Positions 33,673 to 42,016 of a stretch of DNA of 51,284 nucleotides are shown in pieces. Source of the DNA: a bacterium (GTDB lineage: Bacteria > Chloroflexota > Dormibacteria > UBA8260 > Bog-877); assembly GCA_021802115.1 (NCBI GenBank), contig JAKABA010000016.1:1-51284 (forward strand), read 5' to 3'. The position numbers were made by a program, and so were the translations under genes. Numbering within the stretch: the stretch's first letter is position 1; each line of letters begins with the position of its first letter. The notes under the pieces are model-generated. The model was not told the origin of the DNA. It did not search any database and worked only from the letters and a program-made list of their open reading frames with translations.

Positions 33673-35217
33673 TCAGGGGGAGATCCTCCGGCGCAGGCTG
33701 TCATAGCTGAGGCCGTAGCGCTCGGCGATGGCGATGGCGTAGGCGAGGCCGTTCGCCGGCTGCCGGACCACCTTGTAGGTCCGCTCCGCCGGGTTCTCCG
33801 CGACCACCTGGCTGACCAGGCTGACGATGGACGGGCCCAGCGCGGCGAGCTCGTCCACGAAGGAGACGTATACGCACAGGGCGTCGCTGCGAACGATCTG
33901 CTCCAGCACCCGCGTGCCCAGCAGGCGGGCGTCGCTGAGCGTGGTCGAGGAGAAGATCTCGTTGATGACGATGAGGCTGTCCCCGGTCGCCAGGTCCAGC
34001 ACCTCCCGGATCCGCACCAGGTCGTCCTCGAGCTTGCCACGAAGGTCGGCGAAGTCCTCCTGGCGCTCGAAGTGGGTGAACAGCTGGTCGATCAGGAACA
34101 GCCGGGAGCTGCTCCCCGGCACGGGCAGGCCGAGAAGGGCTAGGTGGTGGAGCTGGCCGAAGGTGCGGGCGAACGTGGTCTTGCCGCCATGGTTTGGCCC
34201 CGTGACGAGCAGGACGCGCTCCCCGGCCTCGAGATGGAAGTCGTTGACCACGACCGGCGCCCCCGTGGCGACCAGCTTGTCCGCGAGGGCCAGGTCGAAG
34301 GTCTCGCGGGCGAAGACCTCCTTGGCCTCCCGGGAGACCTCCGGATACGAGAACCGCAGCCCGACTGCGGTGAACCGGGCCATGTGCTCCAGATAGGCGA
34401 GGTAGAACTGCGCCTCCCGGTCGAACCTGGCGATAGTCGGGGCCAGGAAGTCGTGGTGGCCGGTGCAGAAGGCGTCCAGCTTGGCGAAGCTCTCCGGGTG
34501 CAGCTTCACCACCAGATCGAGGATGGCGGCCTCGACATGGTTCATCTCCGGCCAGCTGGGGAAGCCCACCCGGTGGTCCTTGGCACCTCGCTGCTTGAAC
34601 TTCTCGAAGGTTGCGAGTACGTCCTCACTGTAGTCGGGCTCCCCCAGGTACTTGCTCACCGTCACCCGAAGGCCCTGGATCTGGAGGCAGTAGCCGATCG
34701 CGACGAGCGCCGCGCGGGCAACCCTGGCCTCAGCTGCGAGGGCGGTGAACTGGGGCGAGGCGACATAGTCGGCCAGGTAGTCGCGAAAGCTCCGCATCCC
34801 CCGGGACGTCAGCTCCAGCGTGGCCAGATCGCCGCTGAGCGCCGAGACGGCCGCGGCATAGGTCTCGACGGCGCCCAGGAACCAGCCCTGCTGCTGGCGC
34901 CGGTAGCGGAGCTTGCCCGCCTGTACGAGCTGGGCGCGCACCTCTCGCATCCGCTCGGCGAAGGCGGCCAGGTGCCCGGCCAGGGCGGCTCCCTGAAGGT
35001 CGCGAAGTACATCCTGCCGGTACAAGATGGCGCCGGGGTCCTGGAGATGGTCGTGGAAGAGAGGTACCAGGTCGTACTCCTCGCGACCCGCGGTGACCGA
35101 CGCGACGATCTGATCCAGGTTCAGATCGCGGAAGTGGGCGGGTGCCGGGCTCGGCTGGTCACCGGCCCCTTCGTAGAGGATGCTGCGAAAAGTCGGCGCT
35201 GGCCCGGAGCCCGTCAT
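33673..35217 (-). CDS. MutS-like ATPase, first of a tandem pair
   Basis: 514 residues from ATG 35217; GTG 35229 would add four. The ATPase domain is at the C-terminus: Walker A TGPNHGGKTTFARTFGQ, Walker B SLIVINEIFSSTTLSDARL (again Asn-Glu instead of Asp-Glu), and a helix-turn-helix-like C-terminus (RYGLSYDSLRRRI). The first 300 residues are the helical MutS core (YRQDVLRDLQG at the start is typical). No mismatch-recognition domain. It is about 30% alike in layout to its neighbour, so tandem duplication and divergence is likely. Confidence 0.85.
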   Translation of the reverse strand: MTGSGPAPTFRSILYEGAGDQPSPAPAHFRDLNLDQIVASVTAGREEYDLVPLFHDHLQDPGAILYRQDVLRDLQGAALAGHLAAFAERMREVRAQLVQAGKLRYRRQQQGWFLGAVETYAAAVSALSGDLATLELTSRGMRSFRDYLADYVASPQFTALAAEARVARAALVAIGYCLQIQGLRVTVSKYLGEPDYSEDVLATFEKFKQRGAKDHRVGFPSWPEMNHVEAAILDLVVKLHPESFAKLDAFCTGHHDFLAPTIARFDREAQFYLAYLEHMARFTAVGLRFSYPEVSREAKEVFARETFDLALADKLVATGAPVVVNDFHLEAGERVLLVTGPNHGGKTTFARTFGQLHHLALLGLPVPGSSSRLFLIDQLFTHFERQEDFADLRGKLEDDLVRIREVLDLATGDSLIVINEIFSSTTLSDARLLGTRVLEQIVRSDALCVYVSFVDELAALGPSIVSLVSQVVAENPAERTYKVVRQPANGLAYAIAIAERYGLSYDSLRRRISP

Positions 35218-35229
35218 TCCCGGCGCCAC

Positions 35230-35930
35230 CGAGACCGCTCCTCGGGGAGAAGCCGCCCATGTCGCCCGGCCAAAGGCGCCTGGACTGGCGTCACTGGCCG
35301 CCCCACGCCATGCAGATCGCCCGCGTCGACGGCCTCGGGACCCGTGGACTGTTCATCCGGTGGGCCGGTGCTCGGTCGTCGAGCGGCAACCGTTGATCGG
35401 CTGGCTCGACGGCGCCCCCCATCGGCTATTCCACCAGTGGCCCACCCAGCCGGTGGTGACCAGCGGCGGCTCCCCGCCCGGCCCAGGGCCCCCGGCGCAA
35501 CCGGAGCGCCGAACCGGTGGGCGTCGAACCTCTCTCGACCGCCGGCCGGGGGAACCGCCATCCGGCTGTTTCCTGAAGACCGGATCAGATCCAAGGGCTG
35601 AGCCGCTCTGCTCGTGGCGATCTCCTGGCAAGGCGCGAACGCGGTTGACAGGAGCTATCAGCCAAGGTGGCGGTTATCGGCGGACTCCATCGCCTGAGGC
35701 CACTATACGGCGGTACGGCAGCGCGCTGATTCCTGGTCGCTCTGGCCCGACGCGGTGCCCCCAAGACCGAGGCGCCCACTGTGGCAACCGGGAGAAACCC
35801 GGCTGCGGCGGCCCGGACGATCCCGGCGCCAGGCGGGGCATTCCCTGGGCTGCTGCGCGGCCAGGCACAAGGTCCGCTGACCCGGCGTTGCCCGCGAAGC
35901 CACGGTGGTGCGGAACCGAGGCCGCCCGTG
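35230..35930. other. 700-bp stretch without a recognisable gene
   Basis: Open frames occur on both strands but are low in complexity and lack start signals. It contains the promoter region of the MutS-like pair on its left side. No repeat, RNA or protein remnant was recognised; decayed coding sequence is possible. Confidence 0.3.
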
Positions 35931-36308
35931 TCAGTACGGCGCCTGCAGGTCCGCGAACATGGGGAAGTGCCGGATGTTGCGGGTAAGCAGCCGCGAGCCG
36001 GTGCCAATGGCGGTGGCCGCAATGGCGAGGTCAGCCCCGTCGATGGTGTGATGGCTTGGGAGCCAACGCCGGCCCAGAGCGCCGGCCGCCTCCGCGACCT
36101 TTGCGTCAACCGGGTGCCAAATCAGAGTCGATAGGAGAGACCGGGTTGCGGTCTCGTCCGCTGGGCGCATGCCGGCGAGCACCTCCATGCGAGTGATCTC
36201 ACTGGCATGCAGGGCCTCGGCTGCCCGCTCTCGGAGGAGGAGGTCGGACGCGCCCGGGTGCCCTCGCAGGAAATCAATCAGCACCGAGGTGTCGACCAGA
36301 GCGGTCAC
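35931..36308 (-). CDS. VapC PIN-domain toxin, intact
   Basis: 125 residues from GTG 36308, which overlaps the antitoxin stop (GTGA). The frame is open further upstream, but this start gives the standard VapC N-terminus (VTALVDTSVLIDFLRG). Acidic residues of the PIN active site are present: VDTS, ITRMEVLAG (Glu), TIDGADLAIAATA (two Asp). VapC toxins are Mg-dependent RNases that cut tRNA or rRNA. Paired with the antitoxin at 36305-36559. Confidence 0.88.
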   Translation of the reverse strand: MTALVDTSVLIDFLRGHPGASDLLLRERAAEALHASEITRMEVLAGMRPADETATRSLLSTLIWHPVDAKVAEAAGALGRRWLPSHHTIDGADLAIAATAIGTGSRLLTRNIRHFPMFADLQAPY

Positions 36309-36559
36309 GGGTCGGGTTGCTGCCATCGCGAGCCGGAGCGCCGCTGCTCGACCCACGCCGCTCCGTCCAGGTCCCGGCCCTGCCAGGCGCCGAAGGCTAG
36401 CCGCATCGCGGCGAGGTCGTCATCCGCGGAGCGGCCGGCACCATACACGGTCTCAACCGCCTCCCGGATCAGGGCTGATAGGGACCTGCCGGTTCGCGAC
36501 GCGACCTCGTCCAGAACTCGCCGCTCGTCGCTGGTGAGCGAGATCTGAGTGCGCATCAT
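36305..36559 (-). CDS. VapB-type ribbon-helix-helix antitoxin
   Basis: 84 residues from ATG 36559 (a second ATG follows at once). The N-terminus is a ribbon-helix-helix DNA-binding fold (RTQISLTSDERRVLDEVA, then SLSALIREAVETVYG). The C-terminal tail contains the Trp-rich toxin-binding part (FGAWQGRDLDGAAWVEQ). It overlaps the toxin gene by 4 bp. The palindrome at its start codon is the likely autoregulatory operator. Confidence 0.87.
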   Translation of the reverse strand: MMRTQISLTSDERRVLDEVASRTGRSLSALIREAVETVYGAGRSADDDLAAMRLAFGAWQGRDLDGAAWVEQRRSGSRWQQPDP

Positions 36560-36576
36560 GATGTAAGGTTACATCA
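36559..36576 (-). promoter_or_regulatory. VapBC operator and leaderless promoter
   Basis: TGATGTAA-GG-TTACATCA is a perfect 8-bp inverted repeat at the antitoxin start. On the minus strand it contains TAACCT (36566-36571) 6 nt before ATG 36559, so the operator covers the -10 box. The antitoxin is probably translated from a leaderless message. Confidence 0.7.
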
Positions 36577-36759
36577 GACTTGCCCGGTCTCGTGCGCCCG
36601 TCGTCGGGCAGCGCCTCCAGCTCCTTTCAGGTCCTCGGTGGCAGTGGGCGCGGCCAACCAGCGCCGCGCGCGCCCCTTTTTCCGGTTCTCGTTTCCCGCC
36701 CGCGGATCTATGGCCGGTCGAGTGCCCGCAGGCCAGCTTCCCGCCGTGCTGTCCGCCCG

Positions 36760-37881
36760 CTACCGAGCTGTTCCGCCGCGCAGTTCGGATGCCACCCGCT
36801 CCGCGCCACGCATGGCTTGAAGCAGGTTGGCGGACCCCAGCCGACGGAGCTCAGGGTCGGACCATCCCCGCTCCCGGAGGGCGGCCATCAGGTTGGGATA
36901 GCAGGAGACGTCCTCCAGCCCAACTGGGAAGTCACGGCTGCCGTCGAAGTCGCCGCCCAACCCGATGTGCTCGATGCCCGCCAACTCCCGGGCATGTTCG
37001 ACGTGGTCGGCCACCTGGGCCACGGTCGCCAGCGGCCGGGGATGGGCCCTCTCCCACTCGGCGGCGATTGCCTCCGCCTGGGGTCCGTCACCATCCTCGT
37101 TCGCCTGCTGTCGCTTCAGCTCCGCGCGTAGCTGCAGCTGCCAGTCCGCGCACTCCGGCGAGATGAACGCCGGCACGAAGGTGATCATGACCACCCCGCC
37201 GTTGCCGCGGAGAGACGAGAGGATGTCGTCAGGCACGTCTCGACGGTGGTCGCATAGGGCCCGGCAGGAGGAGTGGCTGAAGACGACCGGAGCCCGACTC
37301 ACCCGGAGCGCGGCCCTGGCGGTCTCCGCCGAGACATGGCTGAGGTCCACCAGCATTCCCAGCCGGTTCATCTCGTGGACCACGGTCTCGCCGAAGGGAG
37401 ATAGGCCGCCCACTGCGGGCTCGTCGGTGGCGGAGTCGGCCCAGGGGACGTTGCGGTTGTGGGTCAGGGTCAGATAGCGGACACCCAGCCGATAGAACAT
37501 CCGCAGCACAGGCAGCGACTCGGCGATGGAATGGCCTCCTTCGGCGCCCATGAAGGATGCGATCCTGCCCTCCGACATGGCCGCCTCCGCCTCCTTTGCG
37601 GTGCCCGCGAGCCGCAGAGTCGCGGGGTAAGTCTCCACCAACCGATGAATGAAGGCGATCTGCTCCAGGGTGGCCCTGACGGCGGCATCCGCCTCCAGGT
37701 CGGCGGGCACGTAGACCGACCAGAACTGCCCTCCCACCCCCCCTTGGCGCAGTCGCGGCAGGTCGGTGTTGAGCCGGGGTTGAGGCCGGGAGACGTCGAG
37801 CGCATGGAGGTCGTAGCCGGCCATTTGGCGATGTGCCCAGGCCAGGTCGTTGTGGCCGTCGATAACCGCAATCTGCTCCAT
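36760..37881 (-). CDS. Membrane dipeptidase (peptidase M19, renal-dipeptidase type)
   Basis: 373 residues from ATG 37881, with GGGGAG 8 nt upstream; the frame is open further but without a better start. Metal ligands are visible: DGHNDLAW near the N-terminus (HxD), ASFMGAEGGHS (Glu), MLVDLSHVS (His), VVFSHSSCRALCDHRRD (His) and HIGLGGDFDGS. Enzymes of this family hydrolyse dipeptides, including some with D-residues, using two zinc ions. No signal peptide is seen, so it is likely cytoplasmic here. It stands alone between two VapBC modules. Confidence 0.92.
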   Translation of the reverse strand: MEQIAVIDGHNDLAWAHRQMAGYDLHALDVSRPQPRLNTDLPRLRQGGVGGQFWSVYVPADLEADAAVRATLEQIAFIHRLVETYPATLRLAGTAKEAEAAMSEGRIASFMGAEGGHSIAESLPVLRMFYRLGVRYLTLTHNRNVPWADSATDEPAVGGLSPFGETVVHEMNRLGMLVDLSHVSAETARAALRVSRAPVVFSHSSCRALCDHRRDVPDDILSSLRGNGGVVMITFVPAFISPECADWQLQLRAELKRQQANEDGDGPQAEAIAAEWERAHPRPLATVAQVADHVEHARELAGIEHIGLGGDFDGSRDFPVGLEDVSCYPNLMAALRERGWSDPELRRLGSANLLQAMRGAERVASELRGGTAR

Positions 37882-38211
37882 GCCGGCTCTCCCCACCAAC
37901 TTCGATCCCACCTGCCGCGCATACCCAAAGGTGTCGTTCGCACCTTCCGGGTGTGCCCGGGTCGGGCCGGTGCGTAGACCCATTGTCGGGGCATGTGGTC
38001 CCACCCTGGCTTCGAGCAGGTGACCTCCGAGCCTCGGGACGTCCGGTCATCCTCGGCGGTGACGGGGTGATGCCCTTGGCTCGAACCGCCTTCGTCTCCC
38101 GACCGGGCGTCCTGTGTCCACCCAGCGCGAGGTCGACTGTCCGCGGACCTGGGGACCGGCTGTCCCCCTATCGAGACTTCGTAAGCCCGCTGACTGGGTG
38201 CCCCTCCCAGT
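37882..38211. other. Intergenic stretch, nothing recognised
   Basis: 330 bp between the dipeptidase start and the 3' end of the second VapC. It presumably contains the dipeptidase promoter. No gene or clear hairpin was recognised. Confidence 0.3.
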
Positions 38212-38604
38212 TCAGGTTGGGGCGACCACCACCACCCCGCGGAGTTGGGCGGCTCGCGCCAGACGCTCGTCGTAAGTGACCACACCATCAAGTTCGTCGC
38301 CCAACTCCAACGCGGCCGCCGGGTGCAGAGCGTCGAGGCTCGCGAGGCCATCTGGGTCCGGTTCGGCCGCCCTCTCGAAGGTGGCCGGAGGAAGTGTGAG
38401 CAGAGTTATTGAATCGAGAACGGCCCGGGCACGTTGCATCTGCTCGGGGGCCGACCGCCGAATGACTCGCAAAAGCTCGGTGCGCAGGAGGTCACTCGAA
38501 ACCAACTGCCCATCGTGGGCCTGGAGCCAAACGGTCATTGCCAATGACTCTGCCTCCAACACGACCAGCTTCACCGCGGCTGAGGTGTCGAGGTGGAAGG
38601 CCAT
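38212..38604 (-). CDS. VapC PIN-domain toxin, intact
   Basis: 130 residues from ATG 38604. Active-site acids are all present: HLDTSAAVKL, LLRTELLRV (Glu), LASLDALHPAA (Asp) and VVTYDERLARAA (Asp). The ATG overlaps the antitoxin stop (TGATG), as in functional pairs. It differs from the VapC at 35931 in sequence and in antitoxin type, so the two modules have separate origins. Confidence 0.88.
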   Translation of the reverse strand: MAFHLDTSAAVKLVVLEAESLAMTVWLQAHDGQLVSSDLLRTELLRVIRRSAPEQMQRARAVLDSITLLTLPPATFERAAEPDPDGLASLDALHPAAALELGDELDGVVTYDERLARAAQLRGVVVVAPT

Positions 38605-38879
38605 CAGTACCGTTCCTCCTCCCTCATCTGAGCCAGCGTCTCGGACGCCGACCCCGGCGACCGGGGTTGCTCGGGGGGGGCGCCAAGCCCAGTGAGCGAG
38701 CACTTGGCTGGGCGAGCCCGACCAGCGGAGATCAGACCGGCCAACCTTCCGGCCGGCATGGGGACCATCTGAGCCACAGGTCGCCCACGGTCGGTGATGG
38801 TCACCGCATCCCCGGCCACGACCTGGGCGACGACCGCAGAGGCATTCTGTTTCAAGGCGCGCACACCGACGGTCTTCAT
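38604..38879 (-). CDS. Phd/YefM-type antitoxin
   Basis: 91 residues from ATG 38879. The N-terminus (KTVGVRALKQNASAVVAQV, then GDAVTITDRGRPVAQMVP) is the Phd/YefM fold and the acidic C-terminus (ASETLAQMREEERY) is the toxin-binding tail. Its stop overlaps the VapC ATG. A pair of direct repeats directly upstream is the likely operator. Confidence 0.85.
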   Translation of the reverse strand: MKTVGVRALKQNASAVVAQVVAGDAVTITDRGRPVAQMVPMPAGRLAGLISAGRARPAKCSLTGLGAPPEQPRSPGSASETLAQMREEERY

Positions 38880-38884
38880 GTTCT

Positions 38885-38901
38885 ACATGGTGGCACATGG
38901 T
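38885..38901 (-). promoter_or_regulatory. Direct repeats upstream of the Phd-type antitoxin
   Basis: Two identical ACATGGT heptamers (38885-38891 and 38895-38901) with a 10-bp period, one helical turn, begin 6 bp before the antitoxin ATG. They are probably autoregulatory binding sites. Confidence 0.5.
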
Positions 38902-39096
38902 TGCTGACAGGGCGGCCGGCCACGGCCAGATACCGGCTTCAGACTCCAGCGTGGCCGATCCCAGTCTGAGTGCCAACGCTCCTGCTACGAGCCACCGGCG
39001 CGGGACGTGGTGTCCGAGACGCTCCACGGGCTCGGAATTGGCCAGCCTGGTGGTGCCGCCCTCATCGGCGAAGCTGGTGCCGACGACAAAAGAGAA

Positions 39097-39122
39097 GGGG
39101 CCCGGCGCGAACGCCGGGCCCC
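39097..39122 (-). terminator. Intrinsic terminator of the acs-satP unit
   Basis: A perfect 11-bp stem (GGGGCCCGGCG / CGCCGGGCCCC) with a CGAA loop lies about 18 bp after the satP stop. On the minus strand it is followed by TTCTCTTTTG, a reasonable T tract. Confidence 0.88.
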
Positions 39123-39139
39123 TCTTAAGACGCCGAAGG

Positions 39140-39781
39140 TCAGGCGACCGGCAGGATCGTGCGCTTGAAGTTGGCGTTGAGCACGATCGCGAACGAGGTG
39201 TAGGCCGCCGCCAGCGCGGTCAGGATGCCGATGTAGCCGCCGAGCTTGGTCAAGGTCGAGCCGCCGGTCCCTGCCCAGGTCCCAAAGGCAAGCAGGATGA
39301 AGGTCACGGCCAGCAGGATGAACACCACCCAGAGCGCCCGCGGCCCGCCCAGCGAGGCGACGAACATGTAGAGCGTGAAGATGCCCCAGCAGAAGAGGTA
39401 GAGGCCCACGATCGGGCCGATCGTGGAGGGCGCTGTCTTGGCCAGGAAGACGTCGACCAGCAGGTAGTAGCTCCACCAGAATGCACCGTACGCGGTGAAC
39501 GCCGTGGCGCCGAATGTGTTGCCGCGCTTGAACTCCCACATGCCGGCCAGGATCTGGCCCAGACCGCCGAAGGCGGCTGCCATCGGCAGCACCGCCGCGG
39601 TGGCGCCGGCCGCGATGATCCCGGCGTTGATGCAGGACAGCATCATGGTGGTCATGCCGAAGGCGATCAGCCCTAGGGGCGCCGGATCTGCGATCAGGGA
39701 CGCCGCCGCGGGCGGTCCCGCCGGCAGCGCGCCGGCAGCGGCTTGGGAGGGCTGAGGTGGGGGCGAATAGTTAGCAGCCAT
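39140..39781 (-). CDS. satP: GPR1/FUN34/YaaH-family acetate channel (SatP-like)
   Basis: 213 residues. The family signature NPAPLGL is present as DPAPLGLIAFGMTTMML at about residue 32, followed by six membrane spans. It contains GLGQILAGMWEFKRGNTFGATAF and YGAFWWSYYLL, both typical. SatP/YaaH proteins transport acetate and succinate with protons. It lies 63 bp downstream of acs on the same strand and before a strong terminator, so the two are cotranscribed and would import and activate acetate together. Confidence 0.93.
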   Translation of the reverse strand: MAANYSPPPQPSQAAAGALPAGPPAAASLIADPAPLGLIAFGMTTMMLSCINAGIIAAGATAAVLPMAAAFGGLGQILAGMWEFKRGNTFGATAFTAYGAFWWSYYLLVDVFLAKTAPSTIGPIVGLYLFCWGIFTLYMFVASLGGPRALWVVFILLAVTFILLAFGTWAGTGGSTLTKLGGYIGILTALAAAYTSFAIVLNANFKRTILPVA

Positions 39782-39844
39782 AACTTGACTTGCAAGCCTC
39801 CTTGAAATTTGGATGAATGACTTCGATCAGGGCAACTCCGAGTG

Positions 39845-41809
39845 CTATTGCTCCTTTCCCTCCTCTACAACTGCCCGCGACCGCAGCTCCTCCACCACTC
39901 CCGGATCGGCCAGGGTGGTGGTGTCGCCCAGGGTCCGGTGCTCGGCCACATCGCGCAGCAGACGGCGCATGATCTTTCCAGAGCGCGTCTTGGGCAGTTC
40001 CGGGGTGAAGACGATGTTGGCGGGAGCCGCGATCTTGCCGATCTTCATCGACACGTGGTTGCGCAGCTCCGTCAGCAGCTCCACCGATGGCTGGTGGGTT
40101 CCCTTGAGGGTCACGTAGGCGACAATCGCCTGGCCGGTCTGGGCGTCGTTGCGGCCGCAGACCGCGGCCTCGGCCACGGCCGGATGGTCGACCAGCGCCG
40201 ACTCCACCTCGATGGTCGAGATGCGGTGCGCGGAGATGTTCATGACGTCGTCGATCCGGCCCATCAGCCAGAAGTCGCCGTCCTCGTCCTTGCGGGCACC
40301 GTCGCCCACGAAGTAGACGTCCTTGTAGCGCGACCAGTAGGTCTGCTGGTAGCGCTCCGGGTCCTTGTAGACGCCCCGCAGCATCGCCGGCCAGGGCTTG
40401 CGGATGACCAGGTTGCCGCCCTGTCCGGGGGGCACCTCGTGGCCCTGCTCGTCGTAGACCGCGGCATCGATGGTTGGGAACGGCTTGGTGGCCGAACCCG
40501 GCTTGAGGGTGGTGACCCCCGGCAGCGGGGTGATCAGAATCATCCCGGTCTCGGTCTGCCACCAGGTGTCGACCACCGGGGTCTTGCCCAGCCCGATGTG
40601 CTCGCGGTACCACATCCAGGCCTCGGGGTTGATCGGCTCCCCGACCGTTCCCAAAAGGCGCAGGCTGCTGAGGTCGTGCTTCTGGGCGAACTGGGGCCCC
40701 CACTTCATGTGGGTGCGGATGGTGGTGGGGGCCGTGTAGAGGATGTCCACCTTGTAGCGCTCGATGATCTCCCACCAGCGCTCCTCGTTGGGATGGTTGG
40801 GAACGCCCTCGTAGATCACTCCGGTGGTCCCGTTGCAGAGCGGCCCGTAGACGATGTAGCTGTGCCCGGTCACCCAGCCGATGTCGGCGGCGCACCAGTA
40901 GACCGAGTCAGGCTTGACGTCGAAGATGTAGTGGTGGGTGGTCGCCACGCCGACCAGGTAGCCGGCGGTGGTGTGCACGATCCCCTTGGGCTTGGCGGTG
41001 GTGCCGCTGGTGTAGAGCAGGTAGAGCAGGTCCTCTGAGTCCATCGGCTCGCAGGGGCAGGTGGCGGCGTCCTGGCTGAGCCCGTCCAGGAGCTCGTCGG
41101 CGTAGATGTCGCGGCCCGCCTTCATGTCCACCGCGCCCCCGGTGCGACGCACCACGACACAGTTGCGCACGGTCGGCGAGAGCTCCATGGCGGCGTCGCA
41201 GTTGGCCTTGAGGGGCACCTTGTTGCCCTTGCGCCAACCCTCGTCCTGGGTGATCAGGATCTCGGCGCCCATGTCATTGAGGCGGCCCGCGACCGCCTCC
41301 GCCGAGAAGCCTCCGAACACGATGGTGTGGGGGGCGCCCAGCCTGGTGCAGGCCAGCATCGCGATCGGCAGCTCGGGGCACATACCCATGTAGATGCCCA
41401 CCGCGGTGCCCTTCTTGACCCCCAGCTTCTTCAGGCCGTTGGCGAACTGGACCACCTCGCGCTGGAGGTCGGAGAAGGTGATGGTGCGCCGCTCGTCGAC
41501 CGGCTCGCCCTCCCAGTAGAAGGCGACCTTGTCACCCCGGCCGGCCTCCACATGGCGGTCGACGCAGTTGTAGCAGACGTTGAGCTGGCCGCCCAGGTAC
41601 CACTTGGAATAGGGCGGCTCCCACTCCAGGAGCTTGTCGAAGGGCTTGAACCAGCTGACCCGGTTCCTCCCCTCGGCCTCCCAGAACTCCTCCAGGCTCT
41701 TGTCGTAGATGTCGGCCTTGGCGTTGGCCTGGGCGGCGAACTCAGGGGACGGCGGAAAGGTCCGGCGCTCCTCCTGAAGTGCGTCAATCCGCTGTGCGTC
41801 TACTGTCAT
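39845..41809 (-). CDS. acs: Acetyl-CoA synthetase (AMP-forming)
   Basis: 654 residues, the usual length, from ATG 41809 with AGGAGG 5 nt upstream. Motifs: IYDKSLEEFWEAEG at the N-terminus, YTSGTTAKPKGIVHTT (P-loop/A3), DTWWQTETGMILITP (A5), VGDGARKDEDGDFWLMGRIDD (A7-A8) and PKTRSGKIMRRLLR (A10). The Lys in SGK is the catalytic residue regulated by acetylation in many bacteria. It converts acetate, ATP and CoA to acetyl-CoA. Divergent from the kinase/symporter operon with a shared 207-bp control region. Confidence 0.97.
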   Translation of the reverse strand: MTVDAQRIDALQEERRTFPPSPEFAAQANAKADIYDKSLEEFWEAEGRNRVSWFKPFDKLLEWEPPYSKWYLGGQLNVCYNCVDRHVEAGRGDKVAFYWEGEPVDERRTITFSDLQREVVQFANGLKKLGVKKGTAVGIYMGMCPELPIAMLACTRLGAPHTIVFGGFSAEAVAGRLNDMGAEILITQDEGWRKGNKVPLKANCDAAMELSPTVRNCVVVRRTGGAVDMKAGRDIYADELLDGLSQDAATCPCEPMDSEDLLYLLYTSGTTAKPKGIVHTTAGYLVGVATTHHYIFDVKPDSVYWCAADIGWVTGHSYIVYGPLCNGTTGVIYEGVPNHPNEERWWEIIERYKVDILYTAPTTIRTHMKWGPQFAQKHDLSSLRLLGTVGEPINPEAWMWYREHIGLGKTPVVDTWWQTETGMILITPLPGVTTLKPGSATKPFPTIDAAVYDEQGHEVPPGQGGNLVIRKPWPAMLRGVYKDPERYQQTYWSRYKDVYFVGDGARKDEDGDFWLMGRIDDVMNISAHRISTIEVESALVDHPAVAEAAVCGRNDAQTGQAIVAYVTLKGTHQPSVELLTELRNHVSMKIGKIAAPANIVFTPELPKTRSGKIMRRLLRDVAEHRTLGDTTTLADPGVVEELRSRAVVEEGKEQ

Positions 41810-41825
41810 AGCACCCTCCTGACTT

Positions 41826-41862
41826 GGGATCGGATCCAATCCCGCACCGCTCACAAGTGCGG
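41826..41862. promoter_or_regulatory. Two inverted repeats in the acs/symporter control region
   Basis: GGGATCGGATCCAATCCC (41826-41843) is an 18-bp near-palindrome with one mismatched pair per arm. CCGCAC (41842-41847) and GTGCGG (41857-41862) form a second inverted repeat with a 9-bp gap. They lie 17-53 bp before the acs start and are candidate operators for the LytTR regulator encoded divergently or for another acetate regulator. The rest of the 207-bp gap shows no other clear motif. Confidence 0.45.
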
Positions 41863-42016
41863 ACCCACCGCGGCCTCCGGCCCGCCCCGGTGCAGGTTAG
41901 GTATCGGAGTGGCCGCCATAGTGAGGATTGCGCCGAGCGGCTCGGATTGGGGGATCTGCGGTCCAAGAACGGCCCGGTGCGGTCCCGCGGCTTGCGCCGG
42001 GAGCGGCTTCGAGCCG

